NCBI RefSeq assembly: GCF_003589595.1
Contig: NW_020655740.1
Span: 437,286-501,285, forward strand
Length of the DNA: 64,000 nt
Direction: 5' to 3'
DNA from: Hyposmocoma kahamanoa
Lineage: Eukaryota; Arthropoda; Insecta; Lepidoptera; Cosmopterigidae
Below are positions 22,801 through 34,800 of this stretch, piece after piece (within the stretch, counting starts at the first letter, position 1; each line of letters begins with the position of its first letter). The notes beneath the pieces are model-generated. The model made no database searches. It was not told the DNA's origin and saw nothing but the letters and a program-made list of their open reading frames with translations. The translations under genes and the position numbers were made by a program.

Positions 22801-25800
22801 CCAAATACATCTGACACCAGATTGTGCCACACGTCGCAGACAAGTGCAATTCGAGTAGATTAGTTAGAAATAGTGTTATATTGTATGTATGTTAGTCTAT
22901 AAGGTATGTATTTATGGATTTTGTAACTTGAATACAAATAAATAAAATATAATTAATTAAAGTTTGATATTTATTTTTAAAATGTTTCTCATTTATACTT
23001 TGATACCACGTGGAGTTTTTCAACCCAATACTATTCATTATCAAAACTTGCAAATGCAATAATGTGCTAGCATCTCACCTATTGATATGCTCCAAGTACT
23101 GGCCAGTGCAGAAGTACTGAACGAGCACGGCCGTGTTGTTGAGACACTGCAGGATCGAGTTCATGTAGCACGTGTTGCCCAGGTTCTTCAAGCCGGTCAG
23201 GCCGCGGCCCTGCGCAAAAAAAGTATGATTTATTATCATAGTTGTCATCGACCATACACCACTACTGGGAACGGGTTTTTTTTATATTTATGATATCTAG
23301 TGTAGGGATGAACAAGGCTTGCGCTCGGGTGTAAAGCGACACGCCTGTCGATAGCAGTTACCAGAAACACTGAAAATCAGCGTCGTAGCACTTTCAGTGA
23401 GGGCGCGTTCCCACAATGTCGTGACGACAGATTGTCGTGACGACAGATTGTCGTGCAGTTTACAGTGTCATGGCTTGTATATTTAAATGAAGTTGTTCAC
23501 ATATACCATGACACGATTAACTGTCGTTCACTATTTTTTATCGTTACAACGACAAACTGTCGTCACAGTGGGAACAGCTAGAACGACAGTCGTCTGACGA
23601 TAAAAAACGTCACGATAAAAACGTGACGACAGATTGTCGCAGCTCCTATTGTCGTCACGTTTTATTTATCGCTGTCCGCACGAATTCTGCTGCCTCGTAC
23701 CCCGCGCCCTCTTCTCGCTTTACAGTAGCGTTGGGTCGTAGCCAGAGATGGGCAAGCAGGCTGTCGTGAAACGATAAATTGTCGTCACGATCTAGTGGGA
23801 ACAGCTCGTTACGACAGTCGTTCAACGATAAAAAATCGTCCACGACAGATAGTCGTGATATGGGAACAGGCTAGACACGACAGTCGTACAACGATAATAA
23901 AACGTGACGACATAGTGGGAACGCGTCCTGAGACTACGGTAAGCTGAGTGGGAGACGGATCCCGTAACAACACAGCGCACACGCTGCACATTATATGTAT
24001 GTATGTAAACACTTTGTTGCACAACATAAAAATTACAATTTTTTATAAACAATTTTATGTTAGTGTACAAAGACGAGCTAACCTTTGAATAATTGAAAGG
24101 TGGATGGATCCTGGGACTGCAATAAAATCTAATAAACCATGAAATTGAATGCTACATACTCTTATACAATAATTACACGGACAAATTTATTATAATTATA
24201 TAATATAATAATAACGCACACACTCAACATAGCCCTGCACTTGGGAAACCCTGGGTCACGGGTGCCATGGACACACTTATAGACCACCACAAATTACACC
24301 CAAACTCACGCGAGAAACAAATGTAGGACATACAAATATTTCTATATAGCACGGGAATCGAACCTGGGACCTCTGCGTGGCAGTCCGGTATGGTAACCGT
24401 AATAGTATTATAGTATAGGTATGGTAACCGTTAAACCGATAGTAAATGTTGATACACATATAAAATATATAGCTGTGTAATTTCTTATGTTGTGCTATAA
24501 AGTGTTTACATACATACATAATATAATGTGCAGCGTGTGCGCTGTGTTGTTACGGCATCCGTCTCCCACTCAGCTTACCGTATATGTATATTGTGCTTTT
24601 TACGGAATAAATGATTTATATTTTTTCCTTCGTTTATTGATTTTAAATCGCAAAGATCTGAGTGAAACTAGAAAGAGGAAAGAAAATACATTTATTTGTT
24701 AACTATAACTGCCACTGCGCCTGTTGCCCTAAGACATAAGTTGGCAATGTCAAGTTGCATGTGCCTGTGATTCTTAGAGGATGGAAAATAATCTCACTAC
24801 AGAGTACTAAAAAAACGAACCTCAAAAGTTCGTGAAATTACATTTATTTGCCAAGTTTTATTCAAATCGGTTATCGGAAAAGGGCGCGAAACCGGATTCG
24901 CCCTCTAGTTTGCCACCCTTACAGGTGGAATATTTTCTTCAAATTTAAATGGACCCAATATTGAGTTACCCTCTTTCCAACAAAAAAAACGAATAGTCAA
25001 AATCGGTAACATAGACACAAAATGTCCTTCTTGAACTTCGTGGAAAAATAAAAGAAATTTCAACAATTTTCTCCAAGGAGAGAGTTTAGGCTATTATGCC
25101 CTAGCCCAATGGGGACTTCACACATCTTCCAATCAAGATTTGTGTTCCTTCATCGTCAGCGATAGGTATTCCTACTTAACATTCACGAATGTACCTAAGC
25201 CGGGTACTTACTAGCCAGCTGCGACTGTTACCTTTGCATGTTGTGTTACCAAAAATCATAGTGCGTACGTGGTTCGCGAGCTAGCCGCAAGCGGACGGTG
25301 TAACGTTATACGTTATACGTACACATTTATTAAATTGAAATCGGGGTAGGCGGAGGTTCTCATAATCATGCGTTCAACACAATAATTTTAGTCACCCCGA
25401 GCGCCGCCTTAACGCCGACGGCAACCGGTTCTTTTGTTCGGCATTGACGACACATTGGTTGCGCCCGCGCCGCCGCGCCGCTGGCTCCTTGCCGCCATGG
25501 CAGACGATCGCTGCTACGTATTTTAAAACGTAACCGTATTTTGGTGTTCGTCTCTGGACGTTCCTCGAAAATATCATCAATATTTAAAACATCTTATTAG
25601 TGTAACTCCAGTTTGGGGTCCAAAGTCCGGATTTGAAATCGTTGCCTCCGCTTCGCTTTCGGCTTAAGTAAGATCTTCGAGCAGGCAAGCGGTTGTTACA
25701 ACCCGGCGTTTCTCTGTCGCTGAGCGTCCGTCTTCCACTCAGGCGCAGCATCAGGGCAGTAAAGAAGTAAACACGGATCGGATTGTCTATGTGAGGCCGA

Positions 25801-28800
25801 ACCACGTCATTTGTATTTAACTGAGCCTTAGCCCTAGTAAATGTTTTATTGCGCAGTTTTGTCTTGTTTATTAAATACCTAGAAGGACAAAAACCCTGGT
25901 GCCCAACGTGTGGCGTGCTTTAATAAATATGTACGTATAACGTTACAACGGTAACCAGGTACTCATTCTACAGGAAGATTGTTTCACGCGTACCCACTAG
26001 CACCTCGTTACTGTAGGTCACGTTACAGTTACAGCTCGCTAATAAGTACCCGCCTTTAGAAATTAAATTCATAAGTAAATACCGCCACTCAATTAAGTAG
26101 CAACCATTCTCCGACTCGATTATGGATTTGATAATACAAAATTGTATTGCAAATTCTATTATGCTATTTAATACCCGAATGTCCTTGCACAATATTCTAA
26201 AACGGAGAAAATAAAGATAGTACAAACTGTGCGAGTCTTATACGCGTTCATATTGTAATGTTACCGATATTATCATTACAAGCGCAGCGAGACTACCGCC
26301 GACGAATTTACCAATGTACGGGAAAATGACATAGTGTATATTATATTGTATTAAAACATTTTTTGTATGATTTTTATTTGTAATAAATGAAATTAATCTT
26401 TTAAAAAATCAAACAACTTCAAAAACCACAAACACTCACTACACTAAAAAGTGAATACAAAAATACAGTTTTAATCCAAACGACAACAATACACAAGATA
26501 ATTTAAAATAATTTTGTCTTTATTTCGTTTTGTATACAGTATTACGATTACTTATTAATCAATCTATTACAACGTGACAATTCTTGTCCAAACCTATAAT
26601 TTTAATAAAATATTATTATTGGTACGTGCTACCTACTGATCGGTTTGAAATTTTAGTTCACCACTAAAAAAATTAAATATTTACAATATCTAAACCAAAA
26701 AATACTTCAATGGATTCTAATGCTATATAGTAAGTTTGTAAAATGACAAGATGTCAGTTAGAGATTTTAACCTATTTTTGCAATACACGTTAATCTGTAA
26801 ATCTGGTGTTACTTTGTGGTCCCAATAATTAATATTATCCCGAGGGGTCTCTCGGACATATAGGACACCTCCGATACAAAACAGTGCACTCCAAAAATGC
26901 CACCTGTTCACAACTAACAACTCATCGAAACCAACTCACTGAGCCCGGGATCTACTCTCGTTCTCTGTTAACAGTTAGCGCCCAGTTACACGACGCGAAA
27001 GTTTTCGCACTACAGCCGCCGACCGCCTAGTTACCAATCTTTCACGTACATTAATGGCTAATCTGAATTCTATTACTAGGAAACAACATTTAAATTCCTA
27101 AGATTAATACAACCGCGCGGTCACCGCTCGGTCGCCACATAGCCCAAAGACAACCCAGTCTCGCCCGCTCATTTAAGCTAAAACGTAAAAACTAAACAAA
27201 CAGAGCGTACTTCGCTATGACTGTTAGACATACGTGGTCGTTCATTTGGTTGAGTATAACTTATTTGACAGTAATTGTTTCGGACGGAGAGTAAGAGTGC
27301 AGGATAAGGAGATACGAACTGCTTTAAGTAGTTGCGGAGTTGAGCAGTTTGCACACTTCCCGGTAGTAGCATCAGACCAAGGTTATCATATTAATGTAAT
27401 GCCATCTGATTTCCATAGCGTACTAAATTTCAAATCGACCAGACAAATGGAAATAAAATAAATAATCCCTACACCAGCTGGGAGCTGACCATCTTTAAAT
27501 GGCTGAACCATCCAAACATAACTAAAAACCATTCCGATTAAAATAAATCCAATTTGAGATCACTACGTTCGTTTGGGAGCTAAGGTGCCACGTGACGGGA
27601 CGAACAAGTCGTGAGGCTGGTGGTAAGCGCCACGCCTGTCCATTACAGTTGAAGTGCCACTCAGAGCTTTAAATCGCAAAGTTCTGAGGGGGCACTGTCA
27701 CTGTAATTGCCTGTAATTTCCCCAGCACCCTTACTTTTTTAAAACCGGAAGGCAGTAACGCTCACGTTACGGCTTGGCGGCAGAAATAGATAAGGTGCTT
27801 CCAGTATTTATGTAGTCTGTGGTACTTCCCTGGACGAACTCTTTAACAAGGAGCCTACTGCTACTAAACTATCTGTATAGATACACAGACAATGGCTAAA
27901 ACTGTTTTATTTGACATGCAAAATACGTAAATACATAAACAAAGACAAATAGATAAAAATAAGTTCAAGTTAAAATAAAAAAGCATGTCGAAATGGTTCA
28001 TGACCATAGAAAATTTAACTACCTCCGTGGCCGAACGGTTACCATGCCGGACTGCCACGCAGAGGTCCCAAGTTCGATTCCCGGGCCGAAAGAAATATTT
28101 GTATGACCTACATTTATTTCTCTCGTGAGTTTGGGTGTAATTTGTGGTTGTCTGTGTGTGTCCATGGCACCCGCGACACAGGGTTGTCCCTAGTGCGGGG
28201 CTATGTTGAATGTGTGCGTTATTATTATTATTATTATTAAATAGGAAAAGCATGACTGGGCATCCGAGGACTATGCTAATAATAACATAGCCCTCGCTGT
28301 TATTCTGCCATGGCCCGTTATAAATTTCAACACTACTATTCAAATATATGTTACATGTTGCGTACAAAAAAAAACAAAATCCAAATAATTGTACACAATT
28401 AGGCACTAGGTGAATAAAATTAGTCACCAACAATTAGACAAGAAAATAATCAATTTGAATAATAAATAAGTAATTTAAATAGCTTAATACCAAACAGATA
28501 ACTCCGCAAAGCCTGAGTCCCGAGATTGCTTTTCAAACAGCCACAGAAAACATTTATGTATAAAAGTTGATAATATTTGAGACGTATTGACTCCAGTAGA
28601 TATTTCGAGTTCTTAGGTTTTAGCGATTGTTACACACAGGAAATGAAAGTATTTTTTCCGGATTTAAGTCGCGTATATTTGTTTTTTCAAACAAACCAAC
28701 GTTTCGGGTCCTTTACAGGTCCCTTGGTCACGGTTGATTGAGGTGTTACAGTCATCAACCAGTTATATATAATATTAATGCAAACCACCCTATTTTTTCC

Positions 28801-31800
28801 ACTATTACAAAAGTTTAATTAAATACCTCATTTTTAATTTCACAAGGAAACATTTCAATTTACGCTACATTACATTTTACAAATTATTTTATTGAATAAA
28901 TTTTTACTAAGTTAAATTTATTATTTAATTAATAATAGAAATTAAAATAAATTAAAACATATACAGTCATTGACTTACAAATAAATGGACGACGGCTCTA
29001 ATACAAAAACCACGAAAAACATGTCCCAAGTCAACCTATTTAAACGCAGTGACATGTAAAGGAATATGAAAAGGCTAAAACGTTGAATTGAAATTGTAAT
29101 GTCGCAGTACTGTCTAATTTTGCTTGCTTCGCTGTCAGTCGAACAAACGAAGACTAAAGCGTGAATGACGCTCTGTATACGATTTTAACGCCCTATAAGT
29201 TTGGACACTTTTTAGCGCGGACCCGACGTCCATATAATTGTAAGTCAATGTATACAGTAGATATTTTTAAGCCACTGAATGTACATCCGAAACGAACAAG
29301 ACGAATATGATGTTGCAGAGGGTTCGTGGTTGGGCTGAGACTATACGCTTTGAGACACTTACTCTCCGAAAGAGGCAGATGATCTGGTTGTGCGAGTACT
29401 TGAGCCGGACTTTGACCTTGAGCACCATGTTTGCGGTGTCCAGTGGGATGCAACTCTGATCCCCTCGCCGGTCCAGCGCCACCATCTTTCGCTCGGGCAG
29501 AACACAAAGATCTCCCGCCATAATACCAATGTTCACTAAATGCTTACTTTTATTCTTCAATGAGACCGAGACGAGAAAGAACAAGGAACTTTTCACAAAT
29601 CTATAATTGCAATTTGAGTTCACTTTTCGTGTATTTAGATAAAGGAAACACGAGAACTAGCATCACGATTAAATATAGTACGAACACAGTTGCTATTACG
29701 GTTGCTATTTTCGGCAGCATTTAGGACCGCTTAAGAAGTTTGATTGATTGTGATAATGTAGCTATTTGCCTCGATGTGAAACTAGGGGTTGATTTGGCTG
29801 AGTGGTGCCGCGATACTGGTTGTGGACTGTACAGCTCACGTGGCTTGTGGGGGATGGGGGCGGAGGGCGACACCCGCCGCGGGTGACCACACTTCGCGCG
29901 AACAGGTAACGTTCGCATAAATCTCAGACGGCGATAAAACTACCGCAATGACTTTCTTAAATTTCCTTTTAATTGGTGCATAATTATAACGCGATTTTAT
30001 TGTCACCTGACCTAAAATTATAATTTGAATAAAACGACAGTGTACGGCAGGTAATGCTTACGGACTCGCTGGATAAGAGGACGCTTAGTTAATCGGTAAT
30101 TATTTACAATTATTACACTTTCGACTCGTTGCAAATTCAACTAAGGTTTAAAATATAAAACCACAATCGTTATGATTTTAGGGAGTTATGCGAGTGCCGT
30201 TGAATCGCGTTAAATTAACCTCGGTTCTTCGGTAATGTGCGCATGATGGGCGCCCTAATCCCGGCGATTGGTGTACGTACGTCACACGGCGGCGTCCGTC
30301 GTGTGGCGTGCGTGCCGTGTACGCGCTGTACGTGCGATTGATTGGCCCCCTCGCCGCCGCCGGTCGGAGTTGGCCACACGTCGACAGAAGATCTTAAGAA
30401 CCCCTTACACGCTATCTTACCTATTTATAAAATACTTAAGTTTTTTAAATGACCATGAGAACTTTGATTGAAAAAGTTATATTTAGAAGGTAGACGTTAA
30501 AAGATAATTACCTGGATATCACGCTCTGACTTTATTCTCAACAAATCTGCAAGTAGTGTAAATAATTTAGAAAATAACTACGAAAGACTCAAAAGTTAGA
30601 AGACGTATTATCAGATACTACAATAAGCTAATAAAAACAGCAAAAATATGTCCTTGTTATCTCCGAAATCTACGAGCAGGTCATAGCGGAATTTATCTCA
30701 AGAATATATTATTTAAAGAAAATAACCATACAACGAGATGTCATGTACTCAATGCTCGAACTGGAAAAATAATACCGAGTGAATGATAAGTAAAATAGAT
30801 GTACTTTTGAATTATATTATTAATAACTGTGTCTTTCTTATTTACAACTGTTTGTCCCGCAATAAAAAAATGCACGTCTCTTTAAAAGATGACACTTCGA
30901 ATTAAAGGCTAAATAACCAATTAAGACCTCTTGCTATCGACAGCCAGATTTGCTTCGTCGAGCGGCCGGGCGGTTCGGAAGGGAAAAAAATCTATTTGAC
31001 TAACGTGGTCGCGTACAGACTTAACGCTTCCTATGAGAGTAATTCCTTGCAGGTTTGCTATAAATCGTAAATAAATCGAGGCGAAATTGGAAAACGATTT
31101 GCCGCGTATTTTTTTATCATGACACCAAGTGACGAGACGAACAAGTCGTGCACCTGCTGGTAAGCGACACGCCCGTCCAGAACAGTTGCAGTGCCATGTG
31201 CCTGTAATTTCACCAGCACCCATAACCTTTCAAATCGTAACGGAGTAATGCACACATTACTGCTTGACAGTGGAAATAGGTAAGATGGCTGGAGCTCTAC
31301 AGCTACCCAAGCCCGAAATCTGCCAATTTTCTTGGAACCACTGGATATTGTAATTCCAGTGAAATTACATTGTTATTATGGTATATTTGTTATTCTGCTA
31401 AAATCTAGTTGCAATGGCGGTTGAGTTCCAATAAAGTGTACGTGGAAAGTTAATGATGGCATTAATTGATTCAATCATTCAATTTAGTAGCTTTACCAGT
31501 TCGTCTAGGGCAGTACCGCCACATTTTTTTTTTTTTATTTCTGCCGCCAAACAGTAATGTCAGCATCACTGTGTTCTGGTTTCGAAGGGTAAGGGGGCTG
31601 GTGAAATTATAAGCACACGAGACTTGTCAACTTACGTCCCAGAGTGACGGGCGCAGTGGCCGTGCTTCTGAAATCTTTGCTATTTAAAGCTCTGAGTGGC
31701 ACTGCGACTGTTATGGACAGGCGTGTAGCTTACCATGAGGCGCACGACTTGTTGGTTCCGTCAAAACGCTAATGATCGAAAATGCCTTACTAAACCTACC

Positions 31801-34800
31801 ATGGAAATTACAATGCTTCTTAGTTTTTATTCCGTTCAATCAGCAATCTAGTCTCCATATTAAATTGAATATGTATAATATTATAGTAGTTCGATGGCTA
31901 GCCTATGGCTACACTCACGAGAGAAATAAATATAGGCCATAAAATTATTTCTCCCGGCCCGGGAATCGAGCCCGGGACCTCTGCGTGGCAGTCCAGTATG
32001 GTAACCGTTCGGCCACTGAGGCAGTAAATGATAATGAAAAATGTCCTATCCACTGACACTGACGACATAAAATTAGTACACTTGGGGCCCAGATACAATG
32101 AGTTTAAGTGATAAGATTGAGTGTCGATCGACGAATTCTAAATTTTCCCATACTAATACGATTCTTTTTGCTTGGGCCGAGCGACAGAGACGTGGGTTTA
32201 CTTCAGAATTTTTTTTTTCAAACGAAATTTAAGCCATTTGAAAAATGTATATCGTATACTATACGTGGTCTAATTAGTTCAGTTGATATACAAAATATCA
32301 TTGGTATGTGTAAAGTACCTTTTGAATACGGAATTTTTCATGTAGAATTTCGAAGTTTGTGTTTTTTTTTCTATCGTGAACATGTTTAGGAATCGTGTAT
32401 ATCCACAATTTTACTCTATCCACCACCACCACCACCGCCACTTCCGCCGGGCCCCGGTAGAAGGGGCAGACCCAAGAAGTGCTGGCTTGACGTCGCCAAG
32501 GGTGATATGCGTGCCAATGGTCTCACCACTAAGGATGCCGAATACCGCGCAAAGTGGAGGAGAAAAAGCAGGAAAGCGGACCCCGGGCTCCGCAGCAACA
32601 CTGCTGAGGACGCAACCGGGACAACGCGCAGATGAGAGAGAGAGAGAGATCCACAATTTTACTCTATATTTTTTCATAGTGATTAATTCAACACTTTCAC
32701 TGTTATGCAGAATCAACCAAAGCCATTTGAGGTTCTATTATCTTTTAACACGACATATGGTCAGCGCAGACTAACACATAGATAGATAAGCTTTTGCAGT
32801 AAAACTCAAAATCTCAACATGCAATCCGTATAGAATTAAGTTGAACGTTTGCACGTTACATCGGTTTCATTTATGAATTCGGGCGCCTGTATAACGCGAA
32901 TAACACATAATTTAGCCCTGTTTCACCACGAAACAAAGATAACAAGTGAAGAGCGATCAAAGTCGTAAGGTATGAATTACAAATTTGAAATCTATACAAA
33001 TGTAATGATGTACAACTTTCAACATAGTATATTTATAGAGCCCAGATATTCGAAATTAAAAATTTGACAAGCAAAATACATAAATCTCAAAGAAAAAAAA
33101 ATAAATAAACACGTGAATACAGTGAATAGCGACATCTCTCGCCAGGACTGGCAGCTGTAAAGGTACTAACTGGGTGATAAATCTTTCATAGATTTCTCAT
33201 AGATTTTTTTTTTTTTTTTTTTATGACATTAAGTAACGGGACGAACAAGTCGTGTGCCTGATGGTAAGCTACACGCCTGCCCATAACAGTATGGCGCTAC
33301 GACTAAAAAATCGTTGAAAAACCAAATACAAAGACACGACCCAAGCACATAGAAAAATTCGTGAGGTCCGCTGGTTTGTTCCGTGGCTTAGTTGGTATAG
33401 CGTCTGGCACGGTAAGCTAGAAGACGTCGGTTCGAATCCGGCCGGATCGAAGGAATTTTTTCTGAGTGTTCGATCTTTGTATTAATAACATTGACTTACA
33501 AATAAATGGATGACGGGTCTAATACAAAAACCACGAAAAAATGTCCCAAGTCAACCTATTTAAACGTAGTGACATGTAAAGGAATATGAAAAGCTAAAAC
33601 GTTGAATTTAAATTGTAACGTCATCGCAGTACTATCTAATTTTGCTTGCTTCGCTGTCAGTTGAACAAACGAAGACTAAAGCGTGAATGACACTCTGTAT
33701 ATGATTTTAACGCCCTATAAGTTCGGACACTTTTTAGCGCGGACCCGGCGTCCATATAATTGTAAGTCAATGATTAATAATTATAACAAACTAATGGAGT
33801 AATTTCACAAAAAATAATTGAATATCAATTCAATAAAAAATAAAACTAAAAATAAATTCAAGTTAAAATAAAAAAAGCATGTCAAAAGGGTTCATGACTC
33901 AGTATATGAGCTAATTGCATAGCATATAAATAAAATTATTATCAAATATCCTCTGACTTCACTCAAAATATAAAAAACAATGGACGAATATTAGCGAGGG
34001 ATATGTTGTATTTTTAACGGACTTCAAAAAAGGAGGAGATTCTCAATTGGACTGTATTTTTTGTGTGTCTGTTACTACTGTACTATTACTCCGGGAGTTG
34101 TAAACGTTTTTTGTAGTTTGAGTTTTTCCTCAGTGTTGCTCCCATTTAAATTTGAAGAAAATATTCACCTCTAAGGGTGGCAAACTAGGGGATGAATTCG
34201 ATTTTGCGCACTTTCCGGTAACCGATCTCAATAAAACTTGGCAAATAAATGTAATTCCACGAACTTTTGTGGTCGGTTTAATTAAAATCTATTGTTCCAA
34301 CCAAAGCTAGGCAAAAGTTTGTAAATAACAATTAAGGTTTACTCTTTTTTCGCAAAGCGTTACCTGTTCATGAAAAAGTTAAGAATTGTACAGTATTACC
34401 TACCTACCTACCTACTACCTACAGTAGTACCTACAAGTGATCTTTAGCGGAGAACTAAGAACTCGCCGGCAGCACGAGGGTAGACTAATAACGCCAAGCA
34501 CTAACCTCTAAGGTAAAAATATAATTTAAATGTCAAAGTGCCGTTATTGATTAAAAATTTGCCTAAACAACTTGAACAGGAAACTAATGTTAAGAAGAAC
34601 ATTTCCAGAAAACTTTAAATTATTAAAATTAAATGTAAATATTTAAATTTATGTAATGTGCGCGTACCGTTTACGTATGTATATTCGCTTGCATTTATGT
34701 ATATACATACATACAGGTGTATGTGTTGTCAGGATGTGTATGCGTATGTATAATTGTTTGTGTTTTTGTGTATTTTTATGTGCATTCTTATTATTATTAT

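Larger units (their letters stand above)
19932..23078. other. USP8 intron 14
   Basis: It is 3.1 kb, nearly half of it taken by a P-element-like transposon (20438-21866). A coding-like fragment with an AATAAA-rich tail lies at 22678-22955. The rest is unassigned. Confidence 0.8.

Noticed and set aside
23401..23928. CRISPR-like array (regular short repeats)
   Set aside because: Units are palindromic, irregularly spaced and in both orientations, without unique spacers, in a eukaryotic intron. It is a foldback-type repeat.
25861..25920. LTR retrotransposon primer-binding site (TGGTGCCCAACG)
   Set aside because: No matching LTR pair, gag/pol frame or polypurine tract was found nearby. Inverted repeats explain the block better.
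27864..28433. 189-codon minus-strand ORF
   Set aside because: It crosses SINE family 1 in reverse and its (TTA)n tail (poly-Asn stretch), so it is a repeat artefact.
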